A stretch of 64,000 nucleotides of DNA from Burkholderia sp. NRF60-BP8 (lineage in GTDB: Bacteria > Pseudomonadota > Gammaproteobacteria > Burkholderiales > Burkholderiaceae): NCBI RefSeq assembly GCF_001522585.2, contig NZ_CP013373.1, positions 744,001 through 808,000 of the forward strand. Reading direction: 5' to 3'. Below are positions 18,524 to 29,200 of this stretch, piece by piece. The position numbers and the translations under genes were made by a program. Under the pieces are notes generated by a model. The model saw only the letters and a list, made by a program, of their open reading frames with translations, made no database searches and was not told the DNA's origin. Every line of letters begins with the position of its first letter. Position 1 is the first letter of the stretch.

Positions 18524-19744
18524 TTCGAATCGATCACAATCAAAGAGTGGGGTTTGGCGAACGTGTCGCATCAAACGGGAACGTACGGTGCAGCTATCAA
18601 AAAATCTCAAGTAAGCTGCGGTGCACGGCAGACGGGTCGGTGTTGCGAATTCGAGCACGATCGGCAGTTTTCCGAGACGATGATGTCGAACAACAGATCG
18701 GCTATGTAGGAAAGCGAGTCGGACATTCGAGTCGAGTACCTAGTCGGCCGATTCCCTGGATTTCATCGACGCACGGACGACGGCCTGCGATTAGGGCCCC
18801 GAAGGCGATGCGCAATGTCGGTGATACCCGGTACAGCGCGGCTGGATTGCCGCTGAGCCAGTAGTCCAGCGGTGCGCATCCTTCGTCGAGCGATTTTAGC
18901 GTTCCAACGAGAAGCGCTCCAGCAATCGCTCAATAATGGAGGCATAGCGGAGCGTCGGCGGCGAGTTGTCCCTCGGCGAGCGGTTGCGTAGTTTGCCATT
19001 GCGTTGTGAGGTTGTGCTCCGGATCGCTTGTGCAGCCGGGTCGGTGAACTGATAGCTACAATGGGGCCGGCGCTGCGTGGTTCTCTGCTCGATGTTGCCG
19101 GTGAGGCGAGCAGGTTCAGCGCATTGTGTGATTCCGGTAACAGCGGAACGGATAGACCAACGGACGCAGCGCAAAACCGCACCCTCCCGCTTCGAACTGA
19201 CAGACCGAGCGATCTCGCCGATTTTGCCTCGGTCGTCTGGCGGTCGAGGGCTGCTTGACAAGTTCCAGCGGCCAGAGGAATTTCCTGGGGCACCAGCCTT
19301 TGCCGCCACATGCTCGGCTCGTACCAATACTTCCGCACATCACCTGTCATGATGGAGGAACTGGACGCAGCCGGATTAACCCGAAAAACAACAGATCCCA
19401 TCAACTGATACCGCTTTCTCGGTTGAATTTCGCTTGGTTCACACGCCTGACATCTTCGGGGGCTTGAGCATTTGCCGATACGTTTGAGGGTATGGCAGGG
19501 AGGGCGGCGCAAGGAAGGGGAGCGGCGCAGCGGCGATTATATAACGACTTGATATGACTATTGCTATCGTTTTTCGGCGTCGGAGCGACACTGATTTTAA
19601 ATTTTTGTGAGCTTTATATTTCTTTCCCGCGTAATGATGTATTCTCCGCTGTCCAGCCCGTAGCGCCAACAAGACCATCCAGACAGGCTCGTTTCCCAAG
19701 GGGGGGCTCTTGGGCGCCCTGTTTTTGCTCCGCTCAAAAAATCG
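18524..19744. other. 1.2-kb divergent region between wcbD and wcbO, probably decayed DNA
   Basis: No intact gene is recognisable. A minus-strand frame stays open from 19512 to 18763 but looks non-coding. A different minus-strand frame at about 19020-18740 reads protein-like (PLDYWLSGNPAALYRVSPTL) but is broken by a TAA, so an old gene may have decayed here. The last 200 bases before wcbO are strongly A+T-rich (19530-19660), include a minus-strand TATAAT at 19541-19536, and probably hold the promoters of the two capsule transcription units. Confidence 0.45.
19695..19726 (+). terminator. Terminator-like hairpin just ahead of wcbO (possible attenuator)
   Basis: CCCAAG (19695-19700) can pair with CTTGGG (19709-19714). 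Alternatively AGGG (19699-19702) can pair with CCCT (19717-19720), which is followed by G and five T. The structure ends only 18 bases before the wcbO ATG, and no strong Shine-Dalgarno lies between. It could reduce read-through or hide the start; function is a guess. Confidence 0.35.
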
Positions 19745-20950
19745 ATGCATCGATCCTTCCTTGCCTTGCAGGGCACGGCTTCACCGTTCTTCGGCCAGCT
19801 TGCGTCTGCGTTGCGTGACCGAGGGCATGCGGTACGCAGAGTAAATTTCTGCGGTGGGGATTTTGCTTACAGTTGTAAAGGACCCGTTCTGAACTACAGT
19901 GGCCGCGCGAGCGACCTTCCAGGGTGGTACCGGGAAATGCTGCAGGCAGGCAGCTATTCAGACATCCTCATGTTCGGCGATTGTCGTGAGGTGCATGCGC
20001 ATGTTCACCCAATATCGCAGGCAATGGGTGTGAAAGTACATGTGTTTGAGGAAGGTTATGTGCGGCCGCACTGGCTAACACTCGAGGCGCACGGTGTCAA
20101 TGGGCGCTCACTGCTGCCGCGTGATCCGAAATGGTATTTTGACCAGCGCGGCGTGACTCCGCCAAGTCCTGCGGGCTTGCCGACTGGCTACAATCTCTAC
20201 GAGCGTTCGTTGCACGATATTCGGTATCGCGCAGCTAACGCTTTCTACGCTGCGCGGTTTCCTAACTATCAATCGCATCGGCCGAAGAACGGTGTGGTTG
20301 AATATGCCGGATTAGGGTTTCGCGCTCTCCAGCAAGGCAGGCATCGTCGCGAGGCGACCAAAGTAACGAAAGCGCTGCTTGATGAGGGGCGTGCATATTA
20401 TCTGTTCCCGTTGCAACTCAATTCCGATGCGCAGATAGTTTTTCATTCTCCGTTTGACGGAATCTGCAGTGCAATTGATCGCGTCGTGCGGTCGTTTGCA
20501 GTCCATTCGCCCCAAGGCAGCCTCCTAGTGATCAAAAATCATCCACTAGACACGGGACTGATCAATTATCGTAGGTTCGTCTCGCAGCTTGCTGGCGTTC
20601 TGGGTCTTGCCGACCGTCTGCGTTTCATTGATTCCGGACATTTGCCAACTCTGCTGGAGCATGCAAGGGGCGTCGTGGTTGTGAATAGCACGGTGGGGCT
20701 GTCCGCGGTTCACCATCGCCGACCGCTTATCACGTTGGGAACTGCGATCTACGATATAAAAGGCCTCACTTGGCAAGGGACGCTTGAGGATTTCTGGACG
20801 CAAGCCGATCGTCCCGACATGGCGCTTTATCAAGCATTCCTTGACTACATCATGCATCACACCCAGATCAACGGTGACTTTTATACCCGTAGCGGAATTG
20901 CGATGGCGGTTGAGCGCACAGTCGTGCGGCTTGAGGCGGCTCGTGCTTAA
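19745..20950 (+). CDS. wcbO: KpsS/WcbO-like capsule Kdo transferase
   Basis: A 401-residue KpsS-family protein. KpsS adds the first beta-Kdo to lysophosphatidylglycerol, after which KpsC extends the linker. The typical start FLALQGTASPFFGQLASALR lies at residues 5-24, followed by ILMFGDCREVHAHVHPIS and VHVFEEGYVRPHWLTLE in the middle, and LLVIKNHPLDTGL and VVVNSTVGLSAVHHRRPLITLG toward the end. It is intact over the normal length. It opens the plus-strand capsule unit and overlaps wcbP by 8 bases. Confidence 0.9.
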   Translation: MHRSFLALQGTASPFFGQLASALRDRGHAVRRVNFCGGDFAYSCKGPVLNYSGRASDLPGWYREMLQAGSYSDILMFGDCREVHAHVHPISQAMGVKVHVFEEGYVRPHWLTLEAHGVNGRSLLPRDPKWYFDQRGVTPPSPAGLPTGYNLYERSLHDIRYRAANAFYAARFPNYQSHRPKNGVVEYAGLGFRALQQGRHRREATKVTKALLDEGRAYYLFPLQLNSDAQIVFHSPFDGICSAIDRVVRSFAVHSPQGSLLVIKNHPLDTGLINYRRFVSQLAGVLGLADRLRFIDSGHLPTLLEHARGVVVVNSTVGLSAVHHRRPLITLGTAIYDIKGLTWQGTLEDFWTQADRPDMALYQAFLDYIMHHTQINGDFYTRSGIAMAVERTVVRLEAARA

Positions 20951-21728
20951 GGAGCGCGTACGTCACGTAGTCGTTACGGGCGCTAGTTCCGGAATTGGGC
21001 TTGCATTGGCACTAGACTATGCCGCTCCTGGGGTTGTCCTTGGATTGGTTGCTCGTGACGAAGCGAGACTTAACGCGTGCGAAGCGGCTTGTCGTGAACG
21101 GGGGGCAACTGTTGTCGCCGGTCGTGTTGATGTTCGAAATGCGTTGCAACTGGAGGCATGGCTTCATCGATTCGACGACGCTTATCCAATCGACCTGTTG
21201 ATCGCTAATGCAGGGACAGCAAGCACGCTCGCGTCCAGTTCCGACTGGGAGGCCCTCGATCGAACGGTAACAGTCAACGATACCAATTTCTACGGCACTC
21301 TACATGCAGTCCTGCCGGTGGTCGAGAGGATGCGTGAGCGCAAATGCGGGCAGATTGCAATGGTCAGTTCGATCGCAGCACTGCGGGGTATGGCTATCTC
21401 GCCGGCCTATTGCGCCAGCAAGGCGGCGATCAAGGCGTATGGCGACTCCGTTCGTCCGCTGCTTGCACGTGACGGGATTGTCATGTCCATTGTTTTGCCG
21501 GGATTCGTAAAAACGTCGATGAGCGAAGTGTTTCCCGGTGATAAACCATTCATATGGTCGGCCGACAAGGCGGCCCGCCACATACGTGCCGGGCTTGCGG
21601 CTAAACGTGCGGAAATTGCCTTTCCTGCAATGCTCGCAGTAGGCATGCGACTACTTAACTTTTTACCGGCGTGGATTGCAGACGCCATACTGTCGCGCCT
21701 GTCCTACGTTCCGCGAGAGGGGCGATAG
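20943..21728 (+). CDS. wcbP: Short-chain dehydrogenase/reductase (WcbP-like)
   Basis: A 261-residue classical SDR: nucleotide-binding TGASSGIG near residues 12-19, NAG at about 87-89, catalytic Ser (MVSSIA) and Y-x-x-x-K (YCASK) at about 155-159. The GTG at 20943 has a TTGAGG box six bases upstream and overlaps wcbO. The C-terminal hydrophobic part (LAVGMRLLNFLPAWIADAIL) is common in SDRs acting on lipids, such as 3-ketosphinganine and 3-oxoacyl reductases. Its place in an operon with a PKS and an alpha-oxoamine synthase suggests reduction of a keto-lipid rather than of a sugar; this is inference. Confidence 0.85.
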   Translation: MLKERVRHVVVTGASSGIGLALALDYAAPGVVLGLVARDEARLNACEAACRERGATVVAGRVDVRNALQLEAWLHRFDDAYPIDLLIANAGTASTLASSSDWEALDRTVTVNDTNFYGTLHAVLPVVERMRERKCGQIAMVSSIAALRGMAISPAYCASKAAIKAYGDSVRPLLARDGIVMSIVLPGFVKTSMSEVFPGDKPFIWSADKAARHIRAGLAAKRAEIAFPAMLAVGMRLLNFLPAWIADAILSRLSYVPREGR

Positions 21729-21729
21729 C

Positions 21730-23268
21730 TTGAATGGGGAACTTGCGACGCATGGTCTCGCAGTTGCAGCGGCACTGGTGTTGTCCTTTGGCCTCGATTT
21801 GATCGCCCGCCCTCGAGGCGCGTGGCATCGGCCGCTGGCTGCCGTCTTGTTACACGCGTTCGCAGTCGTGTGCGTGTTTTGCGTGGTGTTCTCGCTAACC
21901 ATTCGGCCGCTCTTTTCAGCGTTTGTTTCTGTTGCACTTGTTGGTCTTCTAGCTGCCGTGAACAATGCGAAGTACGAGTCGTTGCTCGAGCCTTTCGTGT
22001 TCACGGACCTCAGTCTGTTCAGTCAACTTTTCTCCCATCCACGTCTCTACCTGCCGTTCCTGAGCGGAGGCAAGGTAGTTGCGATTGCGACCGGCGTGAT
22101 ATTGCTGATGAGCGGCTACGTGCTCGAGCGTCCGTTGTTTCCTAGCTTTCGCGGTGTTGCCATGTTGGGTGCGGCGATGTGTTTTCTGTGCGCGCGTTGG
22201 TTTGCCGCTGATCTCGAGCTATCGCTTGTCGCTGCGGACGATCGGAGGCGGTTCGGCTTTTTTGCAGTATTCGCCGCCTATTTGCTGAATGGCTTGCGCA
22301 TTTCCACAGTCCGAGAATTCGAGCGGCAGATGGGGGTGGGGGTATTCGTCTCCGGTGCCCCGGCTAAATGTCCGGATGTCGTTGTGATCCAGAGCGAATC
22401 CTTTTTTGACGTTCGTAGAGTGGGGCCGGCAATCAATCGCGATATTCTTTCCCGATTCGATCGGGCCTGCCAGGAGGCGACTGTTTATGGTGAACTGACG
22501 GTGCCAGCCTGGGGCGCAAACACGATGCGCACGGAATTTTCGGTGCTGACCGGCCTGTCGTTCGAGCGCCTCGGCTACGCGCGTTTTTATCCGTATGCGT
22601 TCGTGCGTCGCGCATGCGCGTCGATCGCAAGCTGGTTTGGCCGCGGCGGCTATGAAACGCTCGCGCTGCATCCGTATTACGCCGATTTCTTTGGCCGAAA
22701 TCGTGTCTTTCCGTTGCTCGGATTCAACACATTCCTCGACATCGAATACTTTGCCGACGCGCCGCGTGCTGGCCCGTATATCTCCGATGCCGCCGTGCTG
22801 GACGCGGTGATCACCGCACTGGAAAGCGAGCGCGAGAAACCGCGCTTCATCTTCGCGATGACGATGGAAAACCACGGCCCGCTGCATCTCGAGCAGGTTT
22901 TGCCTGGAGAATCCTCTTCACGGCATACTTTGGGCGAGGGCGCATCCTGGCGCGATCTGACTGCCTATCTGAGACACATTGAAAACGCCGACGCAATGAT
23001 CGGTCGCTTGCTCGATCATTTGCGCGCCAGCGATCGTGAAACAGTCGTTTGCTTTTACGGCGATCACGTTCCCGCTCTACCGCACGTATTCGAAAAGCTG
23101 GGCGTTTCTCCACAAACCAGCGACTACTTCATTTGGCGAAATTACGGCACAGATACTCCAGAATGCCGGGATTTGGCAGCCGAAGAGCTTGGGGTTGCAC
23201 TGCTGCATGTGGTACAAGATGACGGAAATCGCGCGGAAGAACCGCACGCATCCGAGAAAGCGACATAA
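21730..23268 (+). CDS. wcbQ: Membrane sulfatase-superfamily transferase (LtaS-like, WcbQ)
   Basis: A 512-residue inner-membrane protein. The first ~190 residues contain about five hydrophobic segments; the rest is a periplasmic alkaline-phosphatase/sulfatase-fold domain like those of LtaS and OpgB, which move phosphoglycerol from lipids to a glycan. Visible motifs: VVIQSESFFDV (metal Glu), GANTMRTEFSVLTG (candidate Thr nucleophile), MTMENHGPLH and VCFYGDHVP (metal Asp-His). TTG at 21730 has an AGAGG box upstream and begins 1 base after wcbP. B. pseudomallei WcbQ is usually called only a capsule protein; a phosphoglycerol or similar transferase fits the motifs. Confidence 0.8.
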   Translation: MNGELATHGLAVAAALVLSFGLDLIARPRGAWHRPLAAVLLHAFAVVCVFCVVFSLTIRPLFSAFVSVALVGLLAAVNNAKYESLLEPFVFTDLSLFSQLFSHPRLYLPFLSGGKVVAIATGVILLMSGYVLERPLFPSFRGVAMLGAAMCFLCARWFAADLELSLVAADDRRRFGFFAVFAAYLLNGLRISTVREFERQMGVGVFVSGAPAKCPDVVVIQSESFFDVRRVGPAINRDILSRFDRACQEATVYGELTVPAWGANTMRTEFSVLTGLSFERLGYARFYPYAFVRRACASIASWFGRGGYETLALHPYYADFFGRNRVFPLLGFNTFLDIEYFADAPRAGPYISDAAVLDAVITALESEREKPRFIFAMTMENHGPLHLEQVLPGESSSRHTLGEGASWRDLTAYLRHIENADAMIGRLLDHLRASDRETVVCFYGDHVPALPHVFEKLGVSPQTSDYFIWRNYGTDTPECRDLAAEELGVALLHVVQDDGNRAEEPHASEKAT

Positions 23269-23271
23269 AAG

Positions 23272-26200
23272 ATGAACAGTAAGATTGCAATAATTGGGAT
23301 GGCTTGTCGGTTTCCCGGGGGCGCAAACAATCTTGGCGACTTCTGGCAACTGCTGCGCGACGAACGCGACGCAGTAACCGAAATCCCCGCCGACCGCTTC
23401 GGTACCGATTTCTACCAGCACCCGTCCAAACGCGAACCGGGCAAGAGCTACACGTTCGCGGCCGGCGTGCTCGACAACGTCGCCGGCTTCGACGCCGCGT
23501 TCTTCGGCATTTCCCCGCGCGAAGCGGCCCAGATGGACCCTCAGCAGCGCCTGCTGCTCGAACTCGCATGGGAAGCGTTCGAGGACGCCGGCGTGCGCCC
23601 GGCCGACATGCGCGGCAGCAACTGCGGCGTCTTCGTCGGCGCGGCCAGCATGGATTACGGCAACCGCAACATGGACGATCTGAACGTGATCGATCCGTAT
23701 TCGGCGACCGGCAATACGCTGAGCATCGCGTCGAACCGCGTGTCCTATCTGTTCGACCTGCACGGCCCGAGCATGACGGTCGACACGGCCTGCTCGTCGT
23801 CGCTCGTCGCGCTCCATCAGGCCGTCAAGGCGCTGCAGTCGGGCGAAGCCGACGTGGCGCTCGCGGGCGGCGTCAACCTGCTGCTGCATCCGTTCGGCTT
23901 CGTCAGCTTCTCCAAGGCATCGATGCTGTCGCCGCGCGGCCGTTGCCGCGCATTCGACGCGACCGGCGACGGCTACGTGCGCTCGGAAGGCGGTGCGGTC
24001 GTGCTGCTCAAGCCGCTCGATCGCGCGCTGGCGGACGGCGACACGATCCATGCGGTGATCGCCGGCTCCGGCGTGAATTCGGTCGGCCACTCGCCCGGCG
24101 GGATCAGTGTGCCGGGGGCGGCCGCGCAGGCATCGCTGCTGCGCAGCGTGTATGCACGCGCCGGCATCGATCCGCAGTCGCTCGCGTATCTCGAGGCGCA
24201 CGGCACCGGTACGGCGGTCGGCGACCCGATCGAAGCGCGCGCGCTGATCGACGTCGTGTCGGGCGAGCGCCCGGCGGACCGTCCGCTGCTGATCGGTTCG
24301 GTGAAGACCAACATCGGCCATCTCGAAACGGCATCCGGCATGGCCGGCCTGCTGAAGGCCGTGCTGTGCCTGAAGCATCGCGCGGTGCCGCGCTCGCTGC
24401 ACTTCGTCACGCCCAATCCCGGGATCGATTTCGACGGCGGGCGTCTGCGTGTCGTCGATCGCTACATGCCGCTCGACGCGGGCGGCGCGCCGCTGACGAT
24501 CGGCGTCAACTCGTTCGGTTTCGGCGGAACGAACGCCCACGTCGTGCTGACCGAGGCGCCGGTCGCAAACGACGCGTCGACGGCAGCGCCCGAGCCGATT
24601 CAAGCGCAACCGTCGCCGCTCGTGCTGACGGCGCGCAGCGCGAATGCGCTCGCGGCGCTCGCTGGCCGCTATCTGGCCATGCTCGACGACGGCGCCGACT
24701 GGCAGGCGCTCGCCGGCGCGGCCGCGCGTCGGCGTCAATGGTTCGAACATCGCGCGATCGTCGCGCCCGCCGACGTGACGGAAGGCCGTGCGGCGCTTGC
24801 GGCGCTCGCGCAACCGGCGCAGGAAGGGCTGCCAGCCTGCGTCGCAACCGGCCAGGCGCCGGCCGACGCGTTGCGCACCGCGCTCGTGTTCTCGGGCAAC
24901 GGTTGCCAGTGGGTCGGGATGGGCAACGAACTCTATGCGGAGAACGCGGTTTTCCGTGCGGCGCTCGACGAAGTCGACGCGCTGTGGTGCGAGGACGGCA
25001 GCCCGTCGCTCGTCGACGTGATGCGCGGCGGCCCGAGCGCGGAATGGCTGGCCGGCGCGGGCGCCGAATGGCTCGCCGCGACGGAGAACGCGCAGCCGCT
25101 GCTGTTCGCGATCCAGGTCGGGATGATCCGCGTGATCGACGCACGCGGCATGCGTTACGACGCGGCGATCGGCCACAGCGTCGGTGAAATTGCCGCGGCG
25201 TGGGTGACGGGTGCGCTGTCGCTCGCCGACGCGGTGCGCGTGATCAAGATCCGCAGTCGCGCGCAGGCGATGACGCGCGGCAGCGGCCGGATGGCAGCCG
25301 TCGGCATCGGCGAGGCGGCGGCGCGCGAACTGATCGCGCGCCACGGGCTGGCGCGCCGGGTCGAGGTGGCCGGCATCAACAGCCCCGATGCGGTCACGCT
25401 CGCAGGCGAATTGCAGGGCTTGCAGGCGTTGGAAGCGGCGCTGCGCGGCAGCGGCAAGTTCTTCCAGATGCTCGATCTCGACTATGCGTTCCACAGCAGC
25501 CACATGGACCGCATCGAGCCGGTGGTGCTGGCCGAACTGGCCGGCGTGCGGCCGCAACCGGGCAACGGCGCATTCGTGTCGACGGTGACCGGCGGCCCGT
25601 TGGCCGGCAACGAACTGGATGCGCGCTACTGGTGGCGCAACATCCGCGAGCCGGTGCGCTTCGGCGACGGCATCGCGTACCTGATCGAGCAGGGCGTCCG
25701 GCTGTTCATCGAAGTCTCGCCGCATTCGATCCTGCGCACGTACGTGAAGCAGGCGTTGACGGCCGCCGGCGTGACGGGCGTGGCGCTGCCGACGCTCAAG
25801 CGCGATCACGGCAGCGCGGCGACGCTGCGGCAAGCGATTCTCGCGGCGATCGCGCACGGCGCGAGCGTCGATCCCGACCGCTTCGCGCCCGGCGCGTCGC
25901 GTACGGCATTGCCGTCCTATCCGTGGCAGCGCGACCGCTTCTGGCTCACGCCGACCATCGAAGGCTACGGTCTCGTCGATCGCCGCCGCGAGCATCCGTT
26001 GCTCGGCTATCGCCTGCACGAACACGCATTCGGTTGGGAAAACCAGCTCGATCCGGCGAAGCTGCCGATGCTGGCCGATCACGTCGTCGACGGCGGCGTG
26101 GCGTTCCCGGGCGCCGGCTACGTGGAAATGGCGCTCGCCGCGGCGCGCACTTTCTTCGCTACGCCGGATGCGGCGCTCGAAAACGTCGAGATCCGCACGC

Positions 26201-29200
26201 CGGTCGTGTTCCAGCCGCAGCAGGCGAAGCTGTTCCGGCTCGTGATCGAGCCGCGCACCGCGACGTTCACGATCGAGACGCGCGACCGGATGTCCGACGG
26301 CGCATGGGCGCTGAACGTGACGGGGCGGATGCTCGAAAGCGGCAACGCGCTCGGCGCCGCGAGCATCGTGCCGGCCGAGACGCTCGAGCGCCTGCTCGCG
26401 CTGCCGGCCGCCGACGGCGACACGCTCTATGCGAATACCGCGGCGATCGGCCTCGGCTACGGGCCGGCGTTCCGCTGGGTTCGCACCGTGCGGGTTGCCG
26501 CGGCCGAGGACGCCGCGCTGGCCGACGTCGCCGCGCCGGCCGCGTGCGGCGATGCGCGGGCGCTGTCGGCCTATCTGCTGCATCCGGCGGTGATGGACAG
26601 CGGGTTTCATCCGCTGTTCGCGCTGCTTGCCGCGCATGCGCGCGACGGCGAGCATCCGGCTTACGTGCCGGTGCAGATCGGCCGGGTCGATTATCTGCGC
26701 GGCGACACGGTCGCCCGCGTGCTCGCGCGGATCGACCGGCGCAGTCCGCATTCGATCGTCGCGCATTTCGAATTCCTCGACGCGCAAGGCGCGATCGTGG
26801 CGCGGCTCGACGCATGCCGGTTCCGGCGCGTGGACCTCGTCGGTCGTCGCCAGAACCTGCCTTCGCGTTTCGTCTACCGCCTCGAAGAGATGCCGTTGCC
26901 GAACGACGTCGACGCGGCTGCGTTACCGGCGCCCGACGCGCTGCTCGCGCAAGCCGCCGCGCGCGTCGATGCCGCAGGGCTCGACGGTCGCCGGACGCAG
27001 CATTTGACCGAAATCCTGCCGCTGCTCGACGTGCTGGCAAGCCTGTACGTGCTTCGCGCGTTCGATGCGCTCGGCGTGTTCGCCGGCACGTGGCAGCCCG
27101 CGCCGGAGCGGGCGGCGTTCGCTGCACGCCTGGCCGACATGCTCGTCGAGGATGGTCTTGCCGCGCGTGACGGTGCACGCCTGATACGCGACGATGCGGC
27201 GTGCGCGGCGCTGCCGCCGCTCGACGATCTGTGGCGCGGGCTGCTGGCCGAATCGCCGGGGCACGTGGCCGAACTGACGTTGCTCGCCCATTGCGGCGCG
27301 GCGCTGCCCGACGTGCTCAACGGTGCGAAGGACGATGCTCGCTGGCTGTCGCCGACCGGGCACAGTCTGGTCGAGCAGTTGCTTGCCGCATCGCCGACCT
27401 GGCAGCACGTGCATGCGCTGCTGGCGGCCGGCGTCGAGCAGGCGGTCGACGCGTGGCGGCCGACGCGCCGGCTGCGCGTGCTCGAACTCGGTGCGACGGA
27501 CGGCGACGTGCTGCAGACGCTCGGCATGCATCTCGCCGCCGCGCGCTGCGATCACACGATCGCCGCGACGGCCGGGCAACTGGCCGGATTCGATACGGAT
27601 GCGCAAGCGACGGTGCGCACGGTGGCGTTGCAGCCGGGCGAACGCTTGTCGCTGTCCGCCGACGATGCCGGGCCTTATGACCTGATCGTCGCGAACCGTG
27701 CGCTGAGCGGTCGTCACGATCCGGCCGATGCGCTGAATGCGATGCGGTCGTGGCTGGCGCCGGGCGGCTTGCTGCTGCTGGCGGAGTCGCGTCGCGGCCG
27801 CTTCTCCGACATCGTGTTCGCCCCGCAGGCGGCGGCGACGGAGGCCGATGCGCCCGCGCAGCTGGCGCCGGTGGATCTTGAAGCGGCGCTGGCGCGCGCG
27901 GGCTATGTGGACGTCGTGCGGCATGTCGAGCAGGGGCTCGATCTGGATGGCACGCCGACGTTCGTCATTGCGCGCAACCCGGCGAGCGCCGTGGCCGCGC
28001 GATGCGGCAGCGACGCGAGCGATTTCGATACGCTTGCCCGCAGCGAACGATGGCTCGTGATGCACGCGCCGGATGCGGCCGGCGGTTTCGGCGGGCGACT
28101 GGCCGATGCGCTCGCGCACGCGGGCTATCCGGCCGATATCGTCGACGTCACGCATGCGGCCGACGCGATCGCGTCGTTGCCGGCCGGGCAGCCGGCGCAT
28201 GTCGTGTTCTGCGCGCCGGAGACGCCGCTCGCCGATACGACGACGGGAGACGGCGTGATGGCCGCGCTGCGTCACGGCGTGATCGCGCTGGCAGCGCTCG
28301 TGCGCGCGCTCGGCGCGCAGCCGAACGCGGCCACGCGACTGACCGTCGTCACGCGCGGCGGCGCGCCGTTCGCCGGGGCCGCGCATGCGCACCCGGAACA
28401 GGCGACGCTGTGGGGCCTCGGTCGCGTGCTGGCGAACGAGCATCCCGAACTTGCATGCCGGCTGATCGACGTCGATCGCGCGGCGGACGGGATTCCCGAT
28501 GCGCTGATTCGCGAGCTGACCGGCGCGGCGCTCGAGGAAGAAGTCGTGCTGAGCGCACACGGGCGGCTGGTGCCGCGCATGCTGACGGCCGCGCAGGCCG
28601 CGGCGCGCAGCGACGGCGCGATGGCGCGCGCGTCGGTGCTCGCGTTCGACGCACCGGGCTCGCTGCGCAATCTCGAATGGTTCGCGTTGCCGGAACGTGC
28701 GCTGGGCGACGACGAGGTGGAGATCGAGCCGGTTGCCACCGGCCTGAATTTCCGCGACGTGATGTATGCGATGGGGCTTCTGTCCGACGAAGCGGTCGAG
28801 ACCGGCTTCGCGGGCGCGACGATCGGCATGGAACTGTCCGGCCGCGTCGTCCGGGTGGGCCGCGCGGTGACGGAATTCGCGCCGGGCGACGCGGTGCTCG
28901 GCTTCGCGCCGGCATCGTTCGCGACGCGCGTGCGGACACGCGCGCAGGCGATCGCGCCGAAACCCGAACGCCTGTCGTTCGAGGAAGCGGCGACCGTGCC
29001 GACCACGTTCTTCACCGCGTACTACGCACTGGTCGAACTCGCACGGCTGCGCCGCGGCGAGCGCGTGCTCGTGCATGGCGGCGCGGGTGGCGTCGGGATC
29101 GCCGCGATCCAGCTGGCGCGCCACTTCGGCGCGGAAGTGTTCGCGACGGCCGGCAGCGACGAGAAACGCGAGTTCGTGCGCCTGCTCGGCGCCGATCACG

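Noticed and set aside
18763..19512. A 249-residue protein on the minus strand between wcbD and wcbO
   Set aside because: Composition is random-like (Ser/Arg-rich), no ribosome-binding site, no family similarity.
23077..26787. A 1236-codon open frame on the minus strand opposite wcbR
   Set aside because: It is a mirror of the very GC3-rich PKS gene; the predicted protein is an Arg/His/Ala-rich low-complexity string without domains.
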